DNA from: an uncultured Acidobacteriaceae bacterium
GTDB taxonomy: Bacteria; Acidobacteriota; Terriglobia; Terriglobales; Acidobacteriaceae
Direction: 5' to 3'
Assembly (NCBI GenBank): GCA_903904755.1
Contig: CAIVDV010000059.1
Location: 1 to 49,097, forward strand
DNA length: 49,097 nt
Shown here: one piece after another, positions 42,845 through 49,097 of the stretch
Position numbering within the stretch: position 1 is the stretch's first letter
Layout of the letters: each line of letters begins with the position of its first letter
Translations under genes and position numbers: made by a program
Notes under the pieces: generated by a model
What the model saw: only the letters and a program-made list of their open reading frames with translations
What the model was told of the DNA's origin: nothing
Databases searched by the model: none

Positions 42845-44046
42845 GCCACACCCCTCGCCGCTTCCTGCCCCTTTGCTTCCGCTGGCAGATGGCATAGAGC
42901 CAGAGCTGTCATGTCGTCTGCCTGGGCTCCGCCGCCGGAGAAACCGTGGATCGCCGTCCACAGTGCTTCGAGAATACCATCGGCTTTGTTCTCTGGGACA
43001 CGGGAAAATTCATCCATCAGGCGATCCTCACCATATTCTTCATCATCCTCACGGAAGACCTCGGTTAAACCGTCTGTATAGAACAGGAGACGGCTGCCTT
43101 TGGGGAAGGCGAGGCGCTCGTAATCATAGGTCATACCGGGCACCAGACCGAGGGGAGTGCCGGCGGCCGAGATGCGGTGTTGGGTGCCGTCCGGGGTAAT
43201 CACAAATCCCGGATTGTGCCCGGCATTCACGATCTCCACTTCGCCGCGTCTCGCGTCCAGCCTGAGGAAGATCGCCGTCACATACCGTCGGCGGGCTTCT
43301 TCGCCCTCCTGCCAGTGGTGCTGGTTCATGCGGGTGGCAAGGATATCGAGCGAGATGCCGGTCACAGCCATGGCGCGGAAGGCGGCGCGGAAACTCGTCG
43401 CCATAATCGCCGAGGCCAGTCCCTTCCCCGCCACATCGGCCACCGCCATAATGGTGCCTCCCTCGGCGAGGGGGATGATATCGACGTAGTCGCCGCCGAC
43501 TTCGTAGCAGGTTTCCGAACGGACAGCGATGCTGAAGCCGGGCAGATTGGGCATCTTCGCCGGAATCAGGGATTGCTGGATGTTGCGGGCCGCATCGAGA
43601 TCCTGCTGGACGCGTGCCCACTGCAGGTTGCGCTCGTGGTTGCGGGCGTTTTCGAGTGCCACGGCGGCCTGCAGCGCCAAGCCTTCGAGGAAGTCTGCCT
43701 CATAGAGGGTAAGTGCCCGGGCCGCGGGGGTGGAGACGACCAGGTCGGTCATCTTCTTGTTGTCGCGGTCGAGGAGCGGGTAGTGGTAGATGCCTAGCCG
43801 GTCGCCGGCGCGCGCGGTCGGTGGTTCGCCGTAGCTCAGGTCAGTGCCGGGGAATGCGGCGCCTTCCATCTCCAGCTCGCGGACGACGATTTTCAGGACC
43901 GTCATCAGCACTTCGGATTCGCGGATGGTCGCATGAACCTGCCGCGAAACTTCCAGCAGAGCCTGCAGGCGCGCCACCTGGGTTTGCAGACCAATCGTCT
44001 CCGACGGGCTGCTGTCTACCGGTATCAGGGGTATACCGTCTGTCAT
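42841..44046 (-). CDS. GAF-domain PP2C serine phosphatase (RsbU/SpoIIE type)
   Basis: A 401-residue phosphatase. A GAF-like sensor spans about 25-155 (LLEVSRQVHATIRESEVL ... LEGLALQAAVALENARN), followed by a short linker helix (AARNIQQSLIPAKMP) and a PP2C domain (about 175-395). Metal-binding aspartates are kept in EVGGDYVDI, VADVAGKG, YTDGLTE and QADDMTAL. It should dephosphorylate the STAS protein and so turn the switch on when the GAF ligand is sensed. The ATG at 44046 has GGAGG 10 bases upstream. The kinase start overlaps its stop. Confidence 0.93.
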   Translation of the reverse strand: MTDGIPLIPVDSSPSETIGLQTQVARLQALLEVSRQVHATIRESEVLMTVLKIVVRELEMEGAAFPGTDLSYGEPPTARAGDRLGIYHYPLLDRDNKKMTDLVVSTPAARALTLYEADFLEGLALQAAVALENARNHERNLQWARVQQDLDAARNIQQSLIPAKMPNLPGFSIAVRSETCYEVGGDYVDIIPLAEGGTIMAVADVAGKGLASAIMATSFRAAFRAMAVTGISLDILATRMNQHHWQEGEEARRRYVTAIFLRLDARRGEVEIVNAGHNPGFVITPDGTQHRISAAGTPLGLVPGMTYDYERLAFPKGSRLLFYTDGLTEVFREDDEEYGEDRLMDEFSRVPENKADGILEALWTAIHGFSGGGAQADDMTALALCHLPAEAKGQEAARGVA

Positions 44047-44159
44047 TGCTGGTGAACCTCCGCGGGCGAGAGCAGAACCGCCGGTTTGACGAGTGTACCT
44101 TAAGCGAACTTTGGCGCCCCGAAAGGCGCCAAAGTTGTTGGATGGTTGGGGGAAGGCGG

Positions 44160-45491
44160 TTAGGCCGCCCGCCTCTGCTTTGAGCCCCAGATGCCGTAGT
44201 AGGCGATGTAGAGGTAGCAAACCATGGGGACGATGAAGGCGTGCTGAAGGTCGGTTTTGTCGGCGACTGCTCCGGCAATCGCGGGGACAATTGCGCCACC
44301 CACAACGGCTGTCATGATGAGTCCCGAACCCTTGCTCGTCATTGGCCCCAGACCGGCGACGCCGAGAGCAAAGATGTTGGGGAACATGATGGAGTTGAAG
44401 AAGCCGCACAGCACGATTCCGATGATGGCGATGTGTCCACTCGTGAGCATGGACATGACGACAAAAAAGGCAGCGGCGAAGCCAAAGAGGCCAAGGAGCT
44501 TTCCGGCCTGGATTTTGGTCAGCATCCAGGAGCCAAGCAGGCGACCGATGAGTGCGCCAAACCAGTAACCCGAGACGAGCACAGATGCGATGCTCACGGC
44601 GGTCCATGGACCGAGGGAGTTGGTGACGAATTCGCCGAAGCCGCCGAGGCCAGAGAAGTACGTGGCGATTTTGGCTGCGACTTCTGCATTGATGCCCTGG
44701 GTCTGGAAGAAGTTGAAGCTGACCGAGCCGAGGTAGACCTCAACACCGACGTAGCAGAAGATCCCGAGCGCGGCGAGGACGGTGTGCCGGTAAGACCAGA
44801 TGCTGCGGTTCAGAACTTCGTCGCCTTCCGTGCCAGGGCGGAATTCCTTGGTAGCGGAAACATGGGGCAAGCTGAGGAACATGACGGTGATGCCGAGAAT
44901 CAGCAAGGCACCGGCAATGGCGATATAAGGTCCGCGGACGGTTTCTGCAATGGCAGCCGGGGAGGCGGTGGCAGCGGCATCCTTCAGGATGAAGTGGCCG
45001 GCGACGATCGGGGCCAGCGTGCCACCGACGGAATTCAGGGCCTGCGCCAGAGTGAGGCGGGCAGGAGCGGAGTGCTCAGGGCCAAGGATCGTAACGTATG
45101 GATTTGCAGCGGTCTGCAGGGCGGTCACGCCCGCACCCACAACGAAAATCGCCACCAGGAACAGCGGGAAATTGACCAGCTTGGCCGCTGGAACAAAGAG
45201 CAGACACCCCACGGTCTGGATAAAGAGCGCGACGACCATGGTCTTTTTGTACCCGATGGTCTCAATCAGCTTTGAGGTGGGAGAGGCGAAGACAAAGTAG
45301 GCGAGGAAGAATGCCGACACAACCAGCATGGCCCAGCCATAGGGGAGGTCGAAAATCTTCTTCAGATGCGGAACCAGTGCCATATTCAGGTTGGTAATAA
45401 ACCCGAAGATGAAAAACAACGCCGCAACCGTAATAAACGGGCCGGTGTAGCTTGGCGCGTTGGGCGCAACCGTGGTGGATTTCGTTGCCAT
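44160..45491 (-). CDS. Sugar MFS symporter, FucP family
   Basis: A 443-residue, 12-helix transporter. The family stretches FIFGFITNLNMALVPHLK, ALQTAANPYVTILGP, ARLTLAQALNSVGGTLAP and CGFFNSIMFPNIFALGV are typical of FucP-like proteins, which import L-fucose, glucose/galactose or N-acetylglucosamine with protons. The sugar cannot be fixed from sequence. The ATG at 45491 (AAGAGAG upstream) is preferred to the TTG at 45521. The gene lies upstream of, and on the same strand as, the Rsb-type set, 113 bp away. A TATAGT box at about 45614 (minus) is a possible -10. Confidence 0.9.
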   Translation of the reverse strand: MATKSTTVAPNAPSYTGPFITVAALFFIFGFITNLNMALVPHLKKIFDLPYGWAMLVVSAFFLAYFVFASPTSKLIETIGYKKTMVVALFIQTVGCLLFVPAAKLVNFPLFLVAIFVVGAGVTALQTAANPYVTILGPEHSAPARLTLAQALNSVGGTLAPIVAGHFILKDAAATASPAAIAETVRGPYIAIAGALLILGITVMFLSLPHVSATKEFRPGTEGDEVLNRSIWSYRHTVLAALGIFCYVGVEVYLGSVSFNFFQTQGINAEVAAKIATYFSGLGGFGEFVTNSLGPWTAVSIASVLVSGYWFGALIGRLLGSWMLTKIQAGKLLGLFGFAAAFFVVMSMLTSGHIAIIGIVLCGFFNSIMFPNIFALGVAGLGPMTSKGSGLIMTAVVGGAIVPAIAGAVADKTDLQHAFIVPMVCYLYIAYYGIWGSKQRRAA

Positions 45492-45628
45492 ACTCTCTTG
45501 CTTCTCCACTTCCTCAAACAAATTCTGGCCATACAGGCAACCGATTGACTCGCAGACAGGGCTTTGCGCTCGGTTCAGCGTGAAATCGGGATATCAAACG
45601 GCTGCACACAACACTATACGGCATCCCC

Positions 45629-45659
45629 CACTTCGGGGAAGTGCCACCCTCTAGGGGGT
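45629..45659. repeat. Double hairpin element
   Basis: CACTTC-GGG-GAAGTG (45629-45643) is followed at once by the near-perfect palindrome ACCCTCTAGGGGGT (45646-45659, one T-G wobble). It lies between the divergent fucP-like and ferritin-VIT genes. Two adjacent palindromes without a T-tract look like a short interspersed repeat or a compound operator. Confidence 0.45.
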
Positions 45660-45735
45660 CCCAGCGCCGTAATCCGCTGTCCCCTTCGCGCTGGTTTCGC
45701 ATATTCTCAAAGGAGAGCAATTTGCAGGGGGTTCC

Positions 45736-46944
45736 GTGGCGCTCGATCCATTCAAAAACGCGCGTTTGCGCAAAATCATCACCGCACTCGAAGGCAACTG
45801 GCAGGCCGAGATGGAGGGCTACTCCACGTACAAGGCCCTGGCCGACCGCGAAACCGACCTGGTTCGTGCGCAGGTGCTGCGCCACCTGGCCCAGGCGGAA
45901 CTGGACCATGCGGCGCTTTGGTCGAGCAGGCTGAAGGAGCTGGGCGCCGCTGACCCGGTGTATAAGGGCAACGTGCATGGCGATGCCGACTCCCTGGCGA
46001 ACCGGGCGGGTGGCCCGCTGATGGCACTGCGGCGGCTGGAGATTGAGGAGAGCCGCCACATCGCTACCTATGGGTCGCAACTGAAGGAGCTGGGCGACGA
46101 AGGCTCCATCGCCATCCTCAACCACGTCATTGAGGACGAAAAGCTGCACTACCGCGAACTCGGCTCGCTGCTCCGCGGGTCCACACATTTGACGGGAGCG
46201 CAGCAGCCAGTAGTCAATGCCCACGGCCTGCTGGAGGAGATGCTGGCCAAGCGCGACCAGGGCACGCCGCAGGTGGGCAGTTGGATTGGCGACGCCGTCT
46301 ACGGCGTCAACGACGGCCTCGGCGCCATCTTCGGCATCGTCTCCGGCGTCTCCGGCGCCACCGCCGGTAACGGTCACTATGTATTGCTGGCCGGCATCGC
46401 CGGCATGATCGCAAGCGCCCTCTCCATGGGCTCCGGCGCATACCTGGCGGCCAAGAGCGAACGCGAAATCTTTGAGGCTGACCTGCACCGCGAACGCCGG
46501 GCTGTGGAGATGAATCCATCGGAGGCGCGCGAGCTGCTGGCGCTGTACTACCAGGTGAAGGGGCTGCCGGAAGAGGATTCGCACCGGGTGGTGGAGCACA
46601 TTGCCAGCGACCCGGAGCAGTTGCTGAAGGCGATTGTGGCAGAGCGGCTGGATACGACCGAGGAAGGGCTGAAGGTGCCGTGGGTTTCCGCGGTCAGCGG
46701 GATGCTTTCGACGGCGGTCGGCGCGACTATCCCGATTATTCCGTTCTTCTTTATGAGCGGGACAAACGCGATTGTTGCGGCGGCGGCGGTTTCGCTGATT
46801 GCGCACTTTGCGGTGGGCGCGGCCAAGTCACTGATTACTGTGCGGAGCTGGTTTGCCAGCGGCATGGAGATGACGGTGGTGGGTGCCGTTGAAGGCATCG
46901 TGACCTACGGCATCGGGCTTTGGCTGGGAACGCTGGGGGCGTAA
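45736..46944 (+). CDS. Ferritin-like/VIT1 fusion, membrane-bound ferritin (MbfA-like iron exporter)
   Basis: A 402-residue fusion. The N-terminal ferritin-like diiron domain (about 10-150) has AEMEGYSTY, AQAELDHAAL, LEIEESRHIA and VIEDEKLHYREL, giving the expected E/ExxH ligands. The C-terminal VIT1/CCC1 domain (about 175-402) has about five helices with GDAVYGVNDGLGAIFGIVSG, SMGSGAYLAAKSE and GAAKSLITVRSW. This is the layout of MbfA, which exports Fe and Mn and protects from peroxide and acid. The GTG start at 45736 lies behind GGGGG. Upstream are palindromes that may mediate iron control, but no clear Fur or Irr box was seen. Confidence 0.9.
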   Translation: MALDPFKNARLRKIITALEGNWQAEMEGYSTYKALADRETDLVRAQVLRHLAQAELDHAALWSSRLKELGAADPVYKGNVHGDADSLANRAGGPLMALRRLEIEESRHIATYGSQLKELGDEGSIAILNHVIEDEKLHYRELGSLLRGSTHLTGAQQPVVNAHGLLEEMLAKRDQGTPQVGSWIGDAVYGVNDGLGAIFGIVSGVSGATAGNGHYVLLAGIAGMIASALSMGSGAYLAAKSEREIFEADLHRERRAVEMNPSEARELLALYYQVKGLPEEDSHRVVEHIASDPEQLLKAIVAERLDTTEEGLKVPWVSAVSGMLSTAVGATIPIIPFFFMSGTNAIVAAAAVSLIAHFAVGAAKSLITVRSWFASGMEMTVVGAVEGIVTYGIGLWLGTLGA

Positions 46945-46967
46945 CGGGCGGCTCGAGCAATCCGAAA

Positions 46968-47004
46968 CAGAAAGGGCACTCCGCAGGTTGGGGTGCCCTT
47001 TCTG
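46968..47004 (+). terminator. Intrinsic terminator-like hairpin
   Basis: CAGAAAGGGCAC (46968-46979) and GTGCCCTTTCTG (46993-47004) are perfect complements around a 13-base loop. The T-tract is poor (TTGCC), but the stem is strong and lies just after the MbfA-like gene. Confidence 0.68.
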
Positions 47005-47099
47005 TTGCCTGGAGACTGGCAGAGGGAAGGTGCCGGATGCCAGCGGTTCCGTCCCCCTGATACGATGGACGCGCCCACTTCAATCCCCAGGGAGACCCC

Positions 47100-48893
47100 A
47101 TGCTGAAGCGATTTGCCACCTTGTTTTTGCTGCTGACTGTGACTGCCGCGCTGCCGTTTGCCACCGCACAAACTCCGCTCGGCATCAGCGTTGAGCGCAA
47201 CGTTACCATGAAGACGCGGGACGGGGTGACACTGCGCGCGGATGTCTACCGGCCCGCCGGTGAGGGAAGCTACCCGGTGCTGCTGCAGCGGACTCCCTAT
47301 GACAAGACCAACGGGACCGAGTTTGCCTATCGCGCCGTCGCTCGCGGATTCATGGTCGTCGTCCAGGATGTGCGCGGGCGGTACACCTCCGACGGCGAGT
47401 TCTACACCTTCCGCAACGAGATCAATGACGGCTACGACACAGTGGAGTGGGCCTCGGTGCTGCCCCACTCGAACGGCAAGGTGGGCATGTTTGGCGGCTC
47501 GTATGTGGGCGCGACGCAGATGCTGGCGGCGATTTCCCATCCACCGCACCTGGCCGGCATTTGCCCCGTAGTCACGGCGAGCAACTATCACGAGAACTGG
47601 ACCTGGCAGGGCGGGGCCTTTGCGCAGTGGTTTAACCAGAGCTGGACGGCAGGGCTCGCGCAAGACACAATGCGGCGGCGGGTGCAGGCGGTGACCAATG
47701 CAGCTGAGGGAGATAAAACTCTCCCGCTCACCCAGTTCCCGCTCTTCAACAGCAGCACCACACTCAACGACCCCAAGCTCAGCCTGGATATTGCCCCCTA
47801 CTACCTCGACTGGCTGGCCCACCCCACCTATGACAGCTACTGGCAGCAGTTGGCGATTGAGGCCGACTACTCCCGCATCCAGGTTCCCGCCCTCCACATC
47901 GCCGCCTGGTACGACCTCTTCCAGTCCGGCTCCCTGAAGAATTACATGGGCCTCCGCGACCACGCCGGCAATGCCGAGGCGCGGCAAAACCAGCGCCTCA
48001 TGGTCATCGTCGGCGGCCACGCCGGCAACGGGCCGAAGATCGGAACCGTGGACTTCGGGCCCGAATCAAACTTTGACGAGAACGGCACCACCCTCGACTG
48101 GTATGAGTATCTGCTGCTGGGCAAGCAGAACCAGTTTGCGGATGCCGCCCACCCCGTCCGCATCTTCGTGATGGGCGAAAATCACTATCGCAGTGAGGCC
48201 GCCTGGCCGCTGGCCCGCGCCAAGGCAACGCCGTACCGGATTGGCTCCGCAGGCCACGCGAATACGGCCGGCGGCGACGGCGTCCTCTCTGCCGACATCA
48301 CCCACCCCATCGGCGCCCTGCCAGACACCTTCACCTACGACCCCGCCAACCCCGTTCCCACCACCGGCGGCCCCCTCTGCTGCGACGGCTTCCACGAGCC
48401 CGGCGGTCCCCTCGACCAGACCCCCGTCGAAGCGCGCCCCGATGTCCTCGTCTACTCCACCCCCGCCCTTGAAGCCGACATGGAAGTGACCGGGCCCGTC
48501 ACGCTCGACCTCTTCGCCTCCACCTCCGCCGCCGACACTGACTTCACCGCCAAGCTCGTCGACGTCTGGCCCAACGGCTATGTGCAGAACCTCACCGAAG
48601 GCATCCTCCGGGCGAAGTATCGCAGCGGAACGCTGGCCGCGCCCCAGCCGATTACCCCCGGCCAGCCCCTCGAATACACCATCGACCTCTGGTCCACCAG
48701 CAACGTCTTCCGCAAGGGCCACAAAATCCGCCTCGAAGTCTCAAGCTCAAACTTCCCCCGCTTTGACAGGAACCTGAACAATGGGTTGAACCCGGGGGAT
48801 GCCGGCGCGACGACGTTTGTGACGGCGACGACGACGATTTACCACGATTCCAAGCACCCGAGCACGCTGGTGCTGCCGGTGGTGCCGCGGTAG
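47100..48893 (+). CDS. Secreted CocE/NonD family hydrolase
   Basis: A 597-residue exported hydrolase. The signal peptide is MLKRFATLFLLLTVTAALPFATAQ. The S15/CocE domain has TRDGVTLRADVYRP, VVQDVRGRYTSDGEF, nucleophile FGGSYVG, Asp region IAAWYDLFQSG and a candidate His in IVGGHAGNG. The C-terminal jelly-roll ends KHPSTLVLPVVPR. It lacks the extra N-terminal domain of its paralogue at 32313. Members hydrolyse acyl esters, amides or X-Pro peptides, with the substrate unknown here. The ATG has GGGAG upstream, and TACGAT at about 47061 is a possible -10. Confidence 0.9.
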   Translation: MLKRFATLFLLLTVTAALPFATAQTPLGISVERNVTMKTRDGVTLRADVYRPAGEGSYPVLLQRTPYDKTNGTEFAYRAVARGFMVVVQDVRGRYTSDGEFYTFRNEINDGYDTVEWASVLPHSNGKVGMFGGSYVGATQMLAAISHPPHLAGICPVVTASNYHENWTWQGGAFAQWFNQSWTAGLAQDTMRRRVQAVTNAAEGDKTLPLTQFPLFNSSTTLNDPKLSLDIAPYYLDWLAHPTYDSYWQQLAIEADYSRIQVPALHIAAWYDLFQSGSLKNYMGLRDHAGNAEARQNQRLMVIVGGHAGNGPKIGTVDFGPESNFDENGTTLDWYEYLLLGKQNQFADAAHPVRIFVMGENHYRSEAAWPLARAKATPYRIGSAGHANTAGGDGVLSADITHPIGALPDTFTYDPANPVPTTGGPLCCDGFHEPGGPLDQTPVEARPDVLVYSTPALEADMEVTGPVTLDLFASTSAADTDFTAKLVDVWPNGYVQNLTEGILRAKYRSGTLAAPQPITPGQPLEYTIDLWSTSNVFRKGHKIRLEVSSSNFPRFDRNLNNGLNPGDAGATTFVTATTTIYHDSKHPSTLVLPVVPR

Positions 48894-48917
48894 AGCTAAC
48901 TTCGAACAGAAAACGGA

Positions 48918-48950
48918 CTGCACTATTTTTAGTGCAGCCCATTTTGTTTT
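48918..48950 (+). terminator. Intrinsic terminator
   Basis: CTGCACTA (48918-48925) pairs with TAGTGCAG (48930-48937) around TTTT, followed by CCCATTTTGTTTT. It ends the second CocE-type transcript. Confidence 0.8.
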
Positions 48951-48960
48951 AGCGGTGAGC

Positions 48961-48983
48961 TAGCCCGCATTTCTCACCACAGC
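48961..48983 (-). repeat. Dispersed 23-bp repeat, right copy
   Basis: This is the inverted copy of 118-140 (22 of 23 positions). Here GGTGAG at 48954-48959 can also pair with CTCACC at 48973-48978, giving a REP-like hairpin that the left copy lacks. The rest of 48984-49097 holds no visible gene or signal. Confidence 0.6.
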
Positions 48984-49097
48984 TTGCCGACTGTGATCAC
49001 CAGGCATTTTTTAGCGAGACCATCGAGGTGTAGTCATCATTTCCCATCGAGTGTCTGGTTCTGAGAGTTTGGTTTCCTCTTGTTGGTGTGCTGGAAC

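Overview
The window looks like a chromosomal stretch from a soil-type Acidobacteriota, probably of the Terriglobia/Acidobacteriaceae group. This is inferred from high GC, a very large Oar-like TonB receptor with an N-terminal carboxypeptidase-regulatory-like domain, many secreted hydrolases (S9 and CocE/NonD families, GH31), an EXORDIUM-like protein and the overall gene style. No rRNA, tRNA, CRISPR array, phage or transposase gene was seen. No search was run, so the taxonomy is an inference.

Layout. 0-5.4 kb (minus): a tightly overlapping trio (secreted DPP4-type peptidase, metallo-beta-lactamase-fold hydrolase, NTF2/DUF4440-like protein), preceded by a DHA2/EmrB-type drug exporter. 5.5-18.3 kb (mostly plus): C4 zinc-ribbon coiled-coil protein, NT5C-type nucleotidase, XRE-cupin regulator (minus), TIGR01777 epimerase, fibronectin-III lipoprotein, FAH-family hydrolase, transaldolase, a secreted unknown, PPK2 polyphosphate kinase, a four-PAS GGDEF/EAL protein and a second secreted unknown. 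18.3-23.7 kb (minus): secreted GH31 glycosidase, VOC protein and the HslU-HslV protease. 23.8-32.3 kb: EXORDIUM-like secreted protein with a good promoter, the 1168-residue TonB receptor (minus), a seven-cysteine ferredoxin, a small membrane-anchored unknown, a chemoreceptor with almost no periplasmic part and a CDF metal exporter. 32.3-38.4 kb (plus): secreted CocE-type hydrolase with an extra N-terminal domain, VapBC toxin-antitoxin pair, prfA-prmC and a zinc alcohol dehydrogenase broken by a +1 frameshift. 38.4-45.5 kb (minus): clpB, hsp20, a STAS / RsbW-like kinase / RsbU-like phosphatase partner-switching set and a FucP-type sugar symporter. 45.7-48.9 kb (plus): a ferritin-VIT1 fusion (MbfA-like iron exporter) and a second secreted CocE-type hydrolase.

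Themes. Stress response and protein quality control are concentrated here (HslUV, ClpB, Hsp20, Rsb module, VapBC, PPK2, iron exporter), together with an extracytoplasmic degradation kit (DPP4, two CocE hydrolases, GH31) and uptake proteins (TonB receptor, FucP). The most distinctive signals are: a TA promoter in which a perfect palindrome overlaps both the -35 and -10 boxes and the transcript should start at the ATG; a second apparently leaderless gene (CDF); an HslV whose catalytic threonine lies behind a propeptide of about 26 residues; a lipocalin-like/CocE fusion; a 23-bp inverted repeat lying just inside both ends of the window; and a within-gene patchwork of third-position base preference. 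I did not find a clear multi-gene system that I can call wholly new.
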